NCBI RefSeq assembly: GCF_003590795.1
Contig: NZ_QYUL01000001.1
Location: 513,001-577,000 of the forward strand
Origin: Azospirillum cavernae
GTDB lineage: Bacteria; Pseudomonadota; Alphaproteobacteria; Azospirillales; Azospirillaceae
Direction of reading: 5' to 3'
DNA: 64,000 bases
A program made the translations under genes and the position numbers. Of this stretch, positions 1-8,864 are shown one piece after another. How positions within the stretch are numbered: position 1 is the stretch's first letter; every line of letters starts with the position of its first letter. The notes under the pieces are model-generated. The model was not told the DNA's origin. It searched no databases and worked only from the letters and a program-made list of their open reading frames with translations.

Positions 1-520
1 AGGTGGCGCTGGCGGTGGGATCCCCGCGAAGCAGCGCCGTTTGCAGGGCGAGGTCGTGGGCCACGCGCGGGGTGATGGCGTAGCCGTCCCGCGCCAAGCC
101 GATGGCCGGGGCGAGGATCTTGCGCAGGGGCAGGCGGCCATGGTCGGCGACCAGACGCGCCCAGGCCTCCACCGCGCCCGGCACGGTGACGGCGTGGGGC
201 GATTGGCGGTCGATGGCGGTCACGCCCGCCGCGCGCAGACGCTCCAAACTCATGGCGGCGGGGGCGCGGCCCGACCCGTTGTAGGCGCGGATGTCGCCGC
301 CGCCCCCCGGTGCGATCAAGGCGAAGCAATCGCCGCCGACGCCGGTGGACCCAGCCTCGACCACGCTTTGCACGGCGCAGGCGGCCACGGCGGCGTCCAC
401 CGCGTTGCCGCCCGCCTTCAGGATGTCGATCGCCGTCATGGTGGCGGTTGGGTGCGAGGTCGCCGCCATGCCGTTGCGGCCCACCGCCAACGACCGTCCA
501 ACCTGTTCAAAGTTCCGCAT
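1..520 (-). CDS. ggt: Gamma-glutamyltransferase, N-terminal part (cut by window edge)
   Basis: The minus strand opens at an ATG at 520 and stays open to the window edge, giving about 173 residues. They read as the start of a gamma-glutamyltransferase large subunit: an early NGMAATSHPTAT stretch, the ILKAGGNAVDAAVA segment, STGVGGDCFALI, and later a YNGSGRAP block and GDGYAITPRVA-like text. The family hydrolyses or transfers gamma-glutamyl groups; the autocatalytic Thr nucleophile lies in the missing part, so activity cannot be judged. It is the last visible gene of a leftward operon headed by a ureohydrolase, which suggests a role on a gamma-glutamyl amine or peptide. No clear Sec signal peptide follows the start, so a cytoplasmic form is likely. 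The family call is firm; the substrate is unknown. Confidence 0.85.
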   Translation of the reverse strand, partial: MRNFEQVGRSLAVGRNGMAATSHPTATMTAIDILKAGGNAVDAAVAACAVQSVVEAGSTGVGGDCFALIAPGGGGDIRAYNGSGRAPAAMSLERLRAAGVTAIDRQSPHAVTVPGAVEAWARLVADHGRLPLRKILAPAIGLARDGYAITPRVAHDLALQTALLRGDPTASAT

Positions 521-599
521 GGTCAGGATTTGGCTCCCCGCCCTTGAGTTGTCTGTTGTGTGTTGCGTGTTGGTTGTCGTGCGCTGAGGACGCATGAGG

Positions 600-1997
600 T
601 TACGCTTTGGGCCGCCCCTGTTCCACCCAAGTCAGCGTGTCGTCCAGCGCCGCGCCGATGCGCGCGACCAGATCGCTGACCTGAGCGGCGGTGATGATGA
701 GGGGCGGGCAGAGATGCACCATGTCGCCCATCGCGCGGGTGATGACTCCATGGGCCAGCGCCCGTTTGCCAACATGCGCGGCGACCCCAAGCGACGGGTC
801 GAACGGCGTCTTCGTCGCCTTGTCGCTCGTCACCTCCAGCGCGCCGATCAACCCCATGCCGCGCACGTCGCCGACCAGCGGGTGATCGGCGAGAGCGCGC
901 AGGGCCGATTGGAAGCCGGGGGCGATGTCCCGGACATGGCCGACGATGTCGCGCTCCTCATAGATCTTCAAGGTTTCCAGCGCGACGGCGGTCGCCACCG
1001 GATGACCACCATAGGTGAAGCCATGGCCGAAGGTGCCGATGGCCCCGCTCTGGTCACGGACGGCGGCGTAAATTTTCTCATTCACCATCAGCGCCGAAAT
1101 CGGCTGATAGGCGGCGGACAACTGCTTGGCCATCGCCATCATGTCGGGTTCCAGGCCGAACGCCTCGGTCCCGAACATCGTGCCGAGACGACCGAAGCCG
1201 CAAATCACCTCGTCGGCGATCAGCAGGATGTCGTATTTGCGCAAGACCGCCTGGATCTTGGCGTAATAGGTCGGCGGCGGCACGATGCAGCCGCCCGACG
1301 CCATCAGCGGTTCGGCGAAGAAGGCGCCGACCGTGTCCGGTCCCTCGCGCAGGATCAGCGCCTCCAGCGACTCCGCGCAGCGGGTGGCGAAGGCCTCCAC
1401 CGTCTCGCCGGGCAGGCCATGGTGGTAGAAGCTGGGGCAATCGGTGTGGAGAATGCCGGGAAGCGGCAGGTCGAAGGCCTTGTGGGTGTAGGGCAGGCCG
1501 GTCAGGCTGGCCGAGGCGACCGTCACCCCGTGATAGGCGCGCTGGCGGGAAATGATCTTCTTCTTCTGCGGCTTGCCGATGGCGTTGTGATAGTACCAGA
1601 CCAGCTTGATGGCGGTGTCGTTGGCCTCCGACCCGGAGTTGGCGAAGAACACTTTCGACATCGGCACGGGGGCCAGGGCGATCAGCCGTTCCGACAGCTC
1701 GATGGCCGTCTCGTGCGAGCGCCCGCCAAAGCTGTGATAGAAGGGCAGGGTTTGCATCTGCCGATGGGCCGCCTCGACCAGCCGGGATTCGCTGAAGCCG
1801 AGCGAGGCGCAGAACAGGCCGCTCAAGCCTTCGATGTAGCGGTTGCCGTCGCGGTCGATCACATGGATGCCGTCGCCGCCCGCCAGCACCAGCGGCCCTT
1901 CCGCCTCGTGGACGACCGCGTTCGTGTAGGGGTGCAGGATATGGGCGACGTCGCGCGCCTCCAGCGAGTTGGCCCGCTGCGTGGTGGAAAGCTTCAT
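600..1997 (-). CDS. Class III (omega) aminotransferase, PLP-dependent
   Basis: A 465-residue protein of normal length for fold-type I class III aminotransferases such as putrescine- or beta-alanine-pyruvate transaminases. Visible landmarks are FANSGSEANDTAIK near residue 118 (cofactor phosphate region), ADEVICGFGR with Asp262 (pairs with the pyridine nitrogen) and MAMAKQLSAAY with Lys291, the expected Schiff-base lysine. The C-terminal half keeps the GFTYGGHPVA motif. It would move an amino group from a primary amine or omega-amino acid to a keto acid. It lies 36 bp downstream of the ABC ATPase in the leftward operon, so its likely substrate is the amine left after the operon's ureohydrolase removes urea. 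The ATG at 1997 is preceded by GGGAGAAAAAATG-type sequence, a good ribosome site. Confidence 0.9.
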   Translation of the reverse strand: MKLSTTQRANSLEARDVAHILHPYTNAVVHEAEGPLVLAGGDGIHVIDRDGNRYIEGLSGLFCASLGFSESRLVEAAHRQMQTLPFYHSFGGRSHETAIELSERLIALAPVPMSKVFFANSGSEANDTAIKLVWYYHNAIGKPQKKKIISRQRAYHGVTVASASLTGLPYTHKAFDLPLPGILHTDCPSFYHHGLPGETVEAFATRCAESLEALILREGPDTVGAFFAEPLMASGGCIVPPPTYYAKIQAVLRKYDILLIADEVICGFGRLGTMFGTEAFGLEPDMMAMAKQLSAAYQPISALMVNEKIYAAVRDQSGAIGTFGHGFTYGGHPVATAVALETLKIYEERDIVGHVRDIAPGFQSALRALADHPLVGDVRGMGLIGALEVTSDKATKTPFDPSLGVAAHVGKRALAHGVITRAMGDMVHLCPPLIITAAQVSDLVARIGAALDDTLTWVEQGRPKA

Positions 1998-2033
1998 TTT
2001 TTCTCTCCCGCCGACTGGGGTCGGCCTTTGGTT

Positions 2034-2867
2034 TCAGGGTTGCGCGCGTTTGATGAATTGGCGGAAGCGGTCGGTGCGGGGATGGGCGAACATCTCTTCC
2101 GACGGGCCTTCCTCCTCCACCAGACCTTGGTGCAGGAACAGGGTTCGGGTCGAGACGTGGCGGGCGAAGCCCATTTCATGGGTGACGACCAGCATGGTCC
2201 GGCCCTCTTCCGCCAGCCCGCGCATGACCTTCAGCACCTCCCCCACCAGTTCGGGGTCGAGGGCGGAGGTCGGTTCGTCGAACAGCAGAACCTCCGGGTG
2301 GGTGGCCAGGGCGCGGGCGATGGCGGCGCGCTGTTGCTGACCGCCCGACAGCACCGCCGGGTAGTCGTGCCGCTTGGCCGCCAACCCGACCTTGTCGAGC
2401 AAGGCTTCGGCCTCCTCGACGCAGTCCTTGCGGGGACGGCCCTGCACATGCACCGGGGCTTCGATGACGTTTTCCAGAATGGTCCGGTGGGACCACAGAT
2501 TGAAGCTCTGGAACACCATGGCGGCGCGGGTGCGGACGCGGGTCAGTTGCGCCGGATCGGCGGGGACGGAGCGGCCATCGCTCCGTTGCCGCATCCGCAC
2601 ATGCTCGCCGCACAGGATGACGTCGCCGCTGTCGGGCGTTTCCAGGAAGTTGACGCAGCGGAGCAGGGTCGATTTTCCCGAGCCGGACGAGCCGAGGATC
2701 GACACCACGTCGCCTTCGTTGGCCTTCAGCGAGACGCCTTTCAGAACCTCGATCAGGCCGAAACTCTTGCGCAGCTTCACCAGCGCGATCTTCTCGACGG
2801 GTTTGGGGCGCCGCTGGGTTGGCGGCGCAATGTGCAGGGCCAGCGGCGGGCGTGTCGTCGCCATCAT
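2034..2867 (-). CDS. Polar amino acid-type ABC transporter, ATP-binding protein
   Basis: The ATPase (277 residues) of an amino-acid uptake ABC system of the HisP/ArtP/OccP kind. It shows Walker [10 protein letters not shown], the Q-loop VFQSFNLW, signature LSGGQQQR, Walker [14 protein letters not shown] and the switch histidine in [10 protein letters not shown] start it at the ATG at 2867 because this overlaps the permease stop as ATGA, giving translational coupling; a longer reading from 2906 would add 13 residues inside the permease gene. It energises import by the two permeases upstream and the binding protein encoded first. Loop residues around 80-95 ([10 protein letters not shown]) are a small insertion often present in this subfamily. 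Confidence 0.93.
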   Translation of the reverse strand: MMATTRPPLALHIAPPTQRRPKPVEKIALVKLRKSFGLIEVLKGVSLKANEGDVVSILGSSGSGKSTLLRCVNFLETPDSGDVILCGEHVRMRQRSDGRSVPADPAQLTRVRTRAAMVFQSFNLWSHRTILENVIEAPVHVQGRPRKDCVEEAEALLDKVGLAAKRHDYPAVLSGGQQQRAAIARALATHPEVLLFDEPTSALDPELVGEVLKVMRGLAEEGRTMLVVTHEMGFARHVSTRTLFLHQGLVEEEGPSEEMFAHPRTDRFRQFIKRAQP

Positions 2868-3562
2868 GCGGGGGTTCCGTTCTTGCGGGTGGTCGACAGC
2901 CGCCATTCCAGCAGCAGGACCGCGCGGGTCAGGATGAGGGTCAGCGCGAGGTAGATGAGTCCGGCGCAGGCGAAAATCTCAATCGACCGATAGGTTTCGG
3001 CGATCATCTTGCTGGCCAGTCCCGTCACCTCCATCATTGTGATGATCGACGCCAGGGAGGTGGCCTTCACCATCAAAATCAGTTCGTTGCTGTAGGCGGG
3101 CAACGCCTGCCGAATGGCCAGCGGCAGGATGACCCGCCGCAAACGCAACAGCGGGCGCATGCCGCAGGCGGTGGCGGCCTCCAACGCGCCGGGCGGAACC
3201 GACCCAAGCCCGCCCCGGATGATCTCGCTGGCGTAGGCCGCCGTGTTCATCGCCATGGCGAGAACGGCGCACCAATAGGGATCTCGGAAAAAGCTCCACA
3301 AACCAAGCTCTTGCAGGGTTGGGCGGAATTGCCCCAGGCCGTAATAGATCATGAAAAGCTGGATCAGCAGTGGCGTGCCCCGGAAGACGAAGACATAGGC
3401 GCGCGCCGGGGCGGACAGCAGCAGCGACCCCGACGCCTGCATCAAGGTCAACATCAGCGCCCCGCCGCCGCCGAGCAGGATCGAACTGACCGCAAGCTCC
3501 AGCGTCAGCGGCAGGCCGCCGAGCAGAGTGAGCAGGGTCGTCTGCAGAAAGGCGAAATCCAT
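2864..3562 (-). CDS. Amino acid ABC transporter permease (second subunit)
   Basis: A 232-residue inner-membrane permease of the HisM/GlnP family. It begins [11 protein letters not shown], has several hydrophobic segments, and carries the coupling EAA loop around residues 135-160 ([25 protein letters not shown]). The start is the ATG at 3562, which overlaps the stop of the preceding permease by one base (TGATG). A much longer open frame continues upstream but is only the shadow of the first permease gene. It pairs with the 235-residue permease as a heterodimer for solute passage, and its end overlaps the ATPase start by four bases. Confidence 0.92.
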   Translation of the reverse strand: MDFAFLQTTLLTLLGGLPLTLELAVSSILLGGGGALMLTLMQASGSLLLSAPARAYVFVFRGTPLLIQLFMIYYGLGQFRPTLQELGLWSFFRDPYWCAVLAMAMNTAAYASEIIRGGLGSVPPGALEAATACGMRPLLRLRRVILPLAIRQALPAYSNELILMVKATSLASIITMMEVTGLASKMIAETYRSIEIFACAGLIYLALTLILTRAVLLLEWRLSTTRKNGTPA

Positions 3563-4269
3563 CAGGCCCTCCGGAACGGGCGCAGCGACCGGGTTTCGGC
3601 CCAGCGGAAGACCTGCCCCGACACCGAGGTGATGACGAGGTAGAGAACAAGGGCGGCGGAATAGAACAGGAAGGGCTGCCGGGTGGACCCCGCGCCGATC
3701 TGCGCCGCCCGCAGCAACTCCACCAGCCCGATCACCGAGATCAAGGCGGAATCCTTCAGGATGAGCTGCCAGACATTGCCCAATCCGGGCAGGGCGTGGC
3801 GCAGAACCTGCGGAACCAGAATACGGCGGAACATCAGGACATTCCGCATCCCGGCGGCGCGGGCGGCTTCGATCTGTCCGCGCGGGATGGCGTTGAAGGC
3901 CCCACGGAACACTTCGGCCTGATAGGCGGCGGACACCACGCCCAGCGCCAGGGTTCCGGTCAGGAAGACGGGCAGCCCGATGAAGCCGTCGTAACCGGCG
4001 GCGTGACCAGCCCAGGACAGAAGGCCGCTGCCGCCAAAATAGAACAGATAAATGACCAGGAGATCGGGAACCCCGCGCAGAATCGTGGTGACGGCGTCGG
4101 CCAGGGAACGGAGGACCAGCCCGCCGCCGATCCGGGCGTGCGCCAAGACGGCGCCGAACAGCGCGCCGACGGCCAACCCCGACAGGGACAGGGCGACCGT
4201 CATCAGGGCGGCGGACAGCAGGGGCTTGCCCCAGCCGTTCGGCCCCAGGAAAAGGTCGAAGGACGGCAT
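3562..4269 (-). CDS. Amino acid ABC transporter permease (first subunit)
   Basis: A 235-residue inner-membrane permease of the HisQ/ArtQ family, with about five hydrophobic segments and the conserved region AIPRGQIEAARAAGMRNVLMFRRILVP split across an EAA loop near residues 130-155. The ATG at 4269 has AAGGA nine bases upstream. It lies 87 bp after the binding-protein gene and is translationally coupled to the second permease. Together the pair forms the channel of a polar amino acid, opine or polyamine-like importer; the exact ligand cannot be read from the sequence. Confidence 0.92.
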   Translation of the reverse strand: MPSFDLFLGPNGWGKPLLSAALMTVALSLSGLAVGALFGAVLAHARIGGGLVLRSLADAVTTILRGVPDLLVIYLFYFGGSGLLSWAGHAAGYDGFIGLPVFLTGTLALGVVSAAYQAEVFRGAFNAIPRGQIEAARAAGMRNVLMFRRILVPQVLRHALPGLGNVWQLILKDSALISVIGLVELLRAAQIGAGSTRQPFLFYSAALVLYLVITSVSGQVFRWAETRSLRPFRRA

Positions 4270-4356
4270 CGCGTCGCGTTCCTTCCAGAATCATGGCGGA
4301 GAGGTCCGACGCGGCGGTGGACGCGCCGCGTCGGGGGTGGTCCGCAATGGAACGCC

Positions 4357-5205
4357 TCAGTTCAGGCTGGTCTTCAGCCACTTCTGGGCCAGCTTCTCGA
4401 TGGTCCCATCGGCCTTGGCCGCCTGGATCGCCGTGTCGAACATCGCCTTCAGCGTGGCGTCGTCCTTGCGCAGGCCAACGGCGATGCCCTTGCCGAACAC
4501 GCCGCCGACGAAGGTTGGGCCGGCCAGCGTGTAATTCTTGTAGTCTGGCTTCAGCAAAAGCGCGGTCAGAGAGCTTTTTTGCGCCATCACCCCGTCGATG
4601 CGGCCCGCCTGAAGGTCCAAATCATGCTGTTCGGTCGTCTTGTATTCGCGGACGGTGACGGACCCTTTGAGGTAGCTGTCGAGGAAATCGGTGTTTTTGG
4701 TCCCGGTCTGGGCGCCGATGGATTTTCCCTTCAGCGCGGCGGCGACGGGGGCCAGGGCGGCGTTGACCGCAGCGGGGTCGCCCCCCAGATCGACCGTGCT
4801 GTTCGCGCCGGGCAGCTTGGCGAGCGGGCCGCTTTTTTCCACCATGAAGGCGGCGGAGGTCGGGGCGTAGGGTTCGCTGAAGCTGATGACGCCCAAACGC
4901 TTTTCGGTGACGATCAACGAGGCCATGATCGCGTCGAATTTCCGGGCGTTCAACGCCGGGATCAGACCATCCCAATCCTGCGCGACGATGGCGCAGGTCA
5001 CGCCCATCCGGGCGCACAGGTCGTTGGCCAGATCAACTTCCAACCCCTCCAGCTTGCCGCCCGCGCTGGTGAAGTTCCAGGGTTCGTAGGAGCCTTCGGT
5101 GGCGATGGTGATGGCGGTTGGTTTGGTTTGCGCGACCGCGCCGGTGGTGGCGACGGCGGCGGTGGCGAGCAGAACGGCGACCGTCAGAAAGCCTGTTTTC
5201 ATCAT
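4357..5205 (-). CDS. Periplasmic amino acid/guanidino-type solute-binding protein
   Basis: A 282-residue binding protein of the lysine/arginine/ornithine (ArgT/HisJ, SBP_bac_3) family. Residues 1-25 are a Sec signal peptide with cleavage expected after TGAVAQ. The mature part has the typical GSYEPWNF and LEGLEVDLANDLCARMG segments and a C-terminal DGTIEKLAQKWL. In known family members an acidic pocket binds cationic side chains. As the second gene after a ureohydrolase it probably delivers a guanidino or cationic amino compound to the two permeases. A ligand other than arginine or ornithine is quite possible. Confidence 0.92.
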   Translation of the reverse strand: MMKTGFLTVAVLLATAAVATTGAVAQTKPTAITIATEGSYEPWNFTSAGGKLEGLEVDLANDLCARMGVTCAIVAQDWDGLIPALNARKFDAIMASLIVTEKRLGVISFSEPYAPTSAAFMVEKSGPLAKLPGANSTVDLGGDPAAVNAALAPVAAALKGKSIGAQTGTKNTDFLDSYLKGSVTVREYKTTEQHDLDLQAGRIDGVMAQKSSLTALLLKPDYKNYTLAGPTFVGGVFGKGIAVGLRKDDATLKAMFDTAIQAAKADGTIEKLAQKWLKTSLN

Positions 5206-5307
5206 GGATTTTCCCTGTTCATGGGGTGTGTTTTTTCGGACTGCGGGCCTTGTTTCGCCCGCTTTGCGGCGTGCCTTGGGGCGTCGCCGTTGGTTGGTTT
5301 GGCGGCG

Positions 5308-6357
5308 TCAGCCGCCGCCGCGTCTCCGTCGGGCGTCCGCCGCCAGACAGAGAATCTCGAAAAGGACTTGCGCGGCGATCTGCGCGGTGTTGCTGGTGGG
5401 GTCATACGGCGGCGCCACCTCCACCACGTCGCCGCCGATGATGTCGGCCCCGGACAACCCGCGCAGCAGCGCCAGCGCCTGCGACGAGGTCAGGCCGCCA
5501 ACCTCCGGCGTGCCGGTCCCCGGCGCGAAGGCGGGATCCAGCCCGTCCACGTCGAAACTGACATAGGTCGGGCCGTCGCCGATCACCTGACGCGCCCGGT
5601 CGATCACCGCGCGGACGCCCATCGCCTCCACCTCTTCGGCGTGGATGACCGTCATGCCGGAGGCGAAGGAGAATTCCCAAAGATATTCCGAATTTCCGCG
5701 AATGCCGATCTGAACGGTGCGTTCGGGGTCCAAAACGCCGTCGAGAACGGCCTGTCGGAAGGGGCCGCCATGGTGAAATTTGCAGCCCTCGAACGAGCCG
5801 CCGGTGTCGCAATGGGCGTCGATGTGGATCATGCCGACCCGGCGGTCCCGTCCAATCGCGCGTAAGATGGGCAGACTGACCGAATGGTCGCCGCCAACCC
5901 CCAGCGGAACGGTTCCCGCCGCCACCATCCGCCCGACGAAATCCTCAATGTCCACATGGGCCTGGGCCAGATCGAAGCGGCTTTGGAACGGAACGTCGCC
6001 GACGTCGGCCACGGCGAACAGGCCGGACGGGACCAGTCCCAACACATGTTCGTAAGGGCCGACCCGCTCCACCGCGCGCACCGCCCGTGGCCCGAAACGC
6101 GCGCCGGAGCGGTTGGTCACGCCCAAATCCATTGGGATCCCGTACAGCGCCAGATCAACGCCCGCGAAATCCTGCGCCGCGTCGGGACGGTGCGGAGCCT
6201 TCAGCAAGGTGGCGATTCCGGCGAAAGGGGCGGGCCGCTTGTCGCCATCCTGAAAGACCAGCGACGCGACCTTGGCGAAGGCCGGATCCGTCACCTCATT
6301 CCCGGCGGCGTCGGCGTAGCGGCGTCGCAGACGCTGCAACTTCTCATCCGTGAACAC
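5308..6357 (-). CDS. Agmatinase/guanidino-acid ureohydrolase (paralog 1)
   Basis: A 349-residue binuclear-metal ureohydrolase (arginase/agmatinase superfamily) that would cleave a guanidino group to urea and an amine. All metal-binding motifs are intact: GGDHS (His158), DAHCD (Asp180, His182, Asp184) and SFDVDGLDP (Asp269, Asp271). An N-terminal helix of about 60 residues precedes the IPMDLGVTNRSGARFGPRAVR block, giving a longer form than classic agmatinase (about 300). Such extended enzymes include guanidinobutyrases and guanidinopropionases; the side-chain pocket cannot be assigned by eye. It starts with GTG at 6357, six bases after AGGAG. It is the first gene of the leftward transport and transamination operon and divergent from the GntR gene. 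Confidence 0.9.
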   Translation of the reverse strand: MFTDEKLQRLRRRYADAAGNEVTDPAFAKVASLVFQDGDKRPAPFAGIATLLKAPHRPDAAQDFAGVDLALYGIPMDLGVTNRSGARFGPRAVRAVERVGPYEHVLGLVPSGLFAVADVGDVPFQSRFDLAQAHVDIEDFVGRMVAAGTVPLGVGGDHSVSLPILRAIGRDRRVGMIHIDAHCDTGGSFEGCKFHHGGPFRQAVLDGVLDPERTVQIGIRGNSEYLWEFSFASGMTVIHAEEVEAMGVRAVIDRARQVIGDGPTYVSFDVDGLDPAFAPGTGTPEVGGLTSSQALALLRGLSGADIIGGDVVEVAPPYDPTSNTAQIAAQVLFEILCLAADARRRRGGG

Positions 6358-6502
6358 ACGCGTCTCCTGTCTCGCCGCCCAGCGCGGGGCGCGGATGCGG
6401 CAGCCGGTCGATGGTCGTGGCGCTCGTCCCTGCGTCTGTCTGGCCGGATGGGGTCCGGCTCTGCCAATTCCTTGTCAAACAAGCGCTTTCTGTGGCGCGC
6501 CC

Positions 6503-6530
6503 TTGACGGATACAAAATCGTATACAATCT
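6503..6530 (+). promoter_or_regulatory. GntR/FCD-type operator and possible promoter between ureohydrolase and GntR genes
   Basis: Positions 6517-6528 read ATCGTATACAAT, a near-palindrome around GTATAC that matches the ATNGTATACNAT form used by FadR-subfamily (FCD) GntR regulators. A TTGACG box at 6503-6508 lies just upstream and could be the -35 of the GntR gene, although the -10 is weak. A half-similar GATACAAAAT overlaps the left side. The position in the divergent spacer fits repression of both the GntR gene and the leftward operon. Confidence 0.6.
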
Positions 6531-6602
6531 TGGATCCGGTGACAAGCCCCTTTCCGGTGCGCTTGCCGGGGCGGCGGATAGGCCGTATCAAAGGGTGAGA
6601 GC

Positions 6603-7334
6603 GTGAGAAAACCGATGAGTGTGACGATGACGGCGACCGACAAGACCGAACCGGACCAGTCCGTGCGCCAGAAAACCTATGGCGAACTCAAGGCGCTGAT
6701 CCTGTCCGGTCGTCTGCGCCCGTCGGAACGCTTGTCGGAAAGCCGCTTGGCCGAACGTTTGGGAGTCAGCCGGACGCCGCTGCGCGAAGCCCTGATGAAG
6801 CTGGAAAAGGAAGGGCTGGTGGTGGGCCAGCGCAACGTCGGCTACACGGTGGTCGACGTCGATTTGCCGACGGTGCGCAATCTGCTGGTCGTCCGGCAGG
6901 CGTTGGATGTGTGCGCCGCCGAACTGGCCTGCGTCGCCGCGACGGAGGAGGATTTCGACCGAATCCGCGCGATCATCGCGGAGATGGAGGAGTTGAACGG
7001 CTCCACCAGCGGGACCAGCGTGGACGCCGCCCGCGTGCTGGAGCTGGGTTTGCGCATTCACAAGGTGATCGCCGAGATCACCCGCAACGAGGCGCTGATC
7101 CGGGTGACGGACCAGATTTATCAACAGCTTCAACTGGCGCTGTTGCTGGAGGTTCTCTGGGTGGATCTGCATGATTCGGGGCTGGCGGAGCACCAGGACA
7201 TCGCCAACGCGCTGTACGCCCGCGATCCGGCGGCGGCGGGGCGGGCCGCCCGGCTGCATGTGCAGCACAGCTTGGAAAACATGGCCAAGATTCAGGAGCT
7301 GTTCGAATTGCGCCGCGCCGCCGCCGTTCCATAA
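6603..7334 (+). CDS. GntR-family transcriptional regulator, FCD domain
   Basis: A 243-residue regulator with an N-terminal winged helix (residues about 25-90, including LSESRLAERLGVSRTPLREALMKLEKEGLV) and a helical FCD ligand-binding domain (residues about 100-235). FCD members often bind carboxylic acids through a metal held by Asp/His residues. The GTG at 6603 follows AAGGGTGAGAGC; an internal ATG at 6615 is an alternative start. It is divergent from the ureohydrolase operon and has a matching operator in the spacer, so it is the likely local repressor. Confidence 0.9.
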   Translation: MRKPMSVTMTATDKTEPDQSVRQKTYGELKALILSGRLRPSERLSESRLAERLGVSRTPLREALMKLEKEGLVVGQRNVGYTVVDVDLPTVRNLLVVRQALDVCAAELACVAATEEDFDRIRAIIAEMEELNGSTSGTSVDAARVLELGLRIHKVIAEITRNEALIRVTDQIYQQLQLALLLEVLWVDLHDSGLAEHQDIANALYARDPAAAGRAARLHVQHSLENMAKIQELFELRRAAAVP

Positions 7335-7349
7335 TCCGCGCGTGACGCG

Positions 7350-7384
7350 GGCGCTGGGTGGCCTTGTCCTCGCCGCCCAGCGCC
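7350..7384. terminator. Bidirectional hairpin terminator between convergent genes
   Basis: GGCGCTGGGTGGC (7350-7362) pairs with GCCGCCCAGCGCC (7372-7384), 13 bp with one G-T wobble and a nine-base loop. It sits between the end of the GntR gene and the end of the porin gene, and a T5 run follows about ten bases later on the plus strand. Confidence 0.7.
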
Positions 7385-7397
7385 GACATCCTGCTTT

Positions 7398-8771
7398 TTA
7401 GAAGGTTACGATGGCGGTGATTTCCGCCAACGTGGTGTCCTTGCGCCCGCCCAACTGCTGGCGACCGCCTTCACCGGCGAAGAAGCGGCCAACCGCGCCG
7501 CTGACCAGAAGATTGGGCGTCGCCTGCCAATCGACGGCGAGGTTGACCTCGTTGCCGAAAGTGCTGGAGGTCACGCCGGTCGGCTTTTCATTGAAGCGGA
7601 AATTGTAGAACAGCCCGGTCAACGTCACCGTTTCCGACGGCTGCACGGCAATTTGGATGTTGTTGACCGACAAGTTGGAATTGACGTTGGGGAAATACTG
7701 CCCGGCGATTTCACCCTGCAACCAGGTTCCCCAGCGCGGGAAGGCGAGGTGCAAGGGGTCGAAGGCTTCGTTTTTCGCCGTGCCGCTCTTGTCGCCGCTG
7801 AAGCTGCTGTAGCGGTAGCTCAAGCGGGGCGTCCAGGGGAGATCCGACAGGGTGTAGGCGGCTTCCCCGTACCAGGCGCTGGCGTCGAGTTTGGTCGCCG
7901 AGCGGTTGTTGCGCTCCTTCACATACTCCGCCGACAGGCTGAGATCCGGGACGTTCGGCACGAAGGCGCCCTGCGCGCGCAGGCTGACAATGTCCATGCC
8001 CTTGCGCGACGCCAACCGGGAGTCGTCGATGTTCATGTAGGAGCCGCCGACGACCAGCTTGCCGTCCACCCCGCCCCGCCATTCCAGATTTCCGCCATAA
8101 ATGACGTCGGAGAAGCTGTTCTTGTCGCTTTTCAGGCGAAAGAGGTCGAGGTGGACCGGCTTCACGTCAACCCGCGCGACGACGCTGGACAGGCCCCAGC
8201 CCCGACGCGGGCCAAGCCAGTAGCCGCCCATCCGCCCGGTGTCGAAAGTGCCGTCGCCAATGATGAAGCCGTCGCCGATCGTGAAGGGTTGGCGCCCGAC
8301 GCTGACGTCGATGGCGTTGTCGCCCAGGCTGGGGAACAGGCTGCCCGACTTCCAACCGAGGAACAAATTGTCGACGTCGAAGCGGCCCTGCCGTCCCTGG
8401 ACGTTGCCGCCCGCGTCGCCATCGCCGCCGGTGCCGCTGCCGACGATGCGGAAGCCGGTGTAGAGCGCGCCGACGGAGTCAGAATTGACGGTCACTTTGC
8501 CGCTGGGGGCGATGAAGGCCTCGGTCCAGTTGCGGTCCTTTTGCACGCCGCCATCGGGCTTGCGAACGCCGGCGCCAAGATTGGCGCTGCCGACGCTGAG
8601 CGCCGCGATTCCGGCGGTCAAGCCGCCTTCGACGGTCACGTTGCCCTGCTCCAGCAGGGTGACGTCCGCCTGCGCGGCTTGCGGCAGGGCGAGAAGCGCG
8701 GTGCTGACCAGGCACAGGGCTTTGAGCAGGCGCGCGCCGGGGTGCGGCGCGACGCGGGATGCGTTGCACAT
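7398..8771 (-). CDS. Outer-membrane porin-like beta-barrel protein
   Basis: A 457-residue exported protein. Residues 1-35 form a signal peptide ending LPQAAQA, and the rest is rich in alternating aromatic/polar strands with a terminal phenylalanine (EITAIVTF), the usual outer-membrane insertion signal. The layout (VSVGRQPFTIGDGFIIGDG, GGYWLGPRRGWG) resembles alginate-export-type (AlgE/OprD-like) barrels that pass small solutes. It is encoded 93 bp downstream of the aldehyde dehydrogenase in a leftward MFS, dehydrogenase, porin set and probably brings the shared substrate across the outer membrane. The protein class is clear; the exact family and ligand are uncertain. Confidence 0.75.
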   Translation of the reverse strand: MCNASRVAPHPGARLLKALCLVSTALLALPQAAQADVTLLEQGNVTVEGGLTAGIAALSVGSANLGAGVRKPDGGVQKDRNWTEAFIAPSGKVTVNSDSVGALYTGFRIVGSGTGGDGDAGGNVQGRQGRFDVDNLFLGWKSGSLFPSLGDNAIDVSVGRQPFTIGDGFIIGDGTFDTGRMGGYWLGPRRGWGLSSVVARVDVKPVHLDLFRLKSDKNSFSDVIYGGNLEWRGGVDGKLVVGGSYMNIDDSRLASRKGMDIVSLRAQGAFVPNVPDLSLSAEYVKERNNRSATKLDASAWYGEAAYTLSDLPWTPRLSYRYSSFSGDKSGTAKNEAFDPLHLAFPRWGTWLQGEIAGQYFPNVNSNLSVNNIQIAVQPSETVTLTGLFYNFRFNEKPTGVTSSTFGNEVNLAVDWQATPNLLVSGAVGRFFAGEGGRQQLGGRKDTTLAEITAIVTF

Positions 8772-8864
8772 GGAAACCTCGTCTGTTCAATTTTGTGGGT
8801 GATTGGGACGGCGGCGGCCGTCGGCGTTTCGCCTTCGGTTCCGCCGCCGCCTTGGCGTACGCGT

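Noticed and set aside
594..2954. A 786-codon open frame on the plus strand
   Set aside because: It lies antisense to the aminotransferase and ATPase genes, whose motifs are intact; high GC content creates such long shadow frames. Many others (for example 3796-5865, 7653-10385, 31991-34750 minus) were rejected for the same reason.
6358..6602. Guanidine riboswitch before the ureohydrolase operon
   Set aside because: A guanidine-sensing leader would fit the enzymes, but I saw neither the ykkC core nor the paired ACGR-loop hairpins in this spacer; a GntR operator explains it better.
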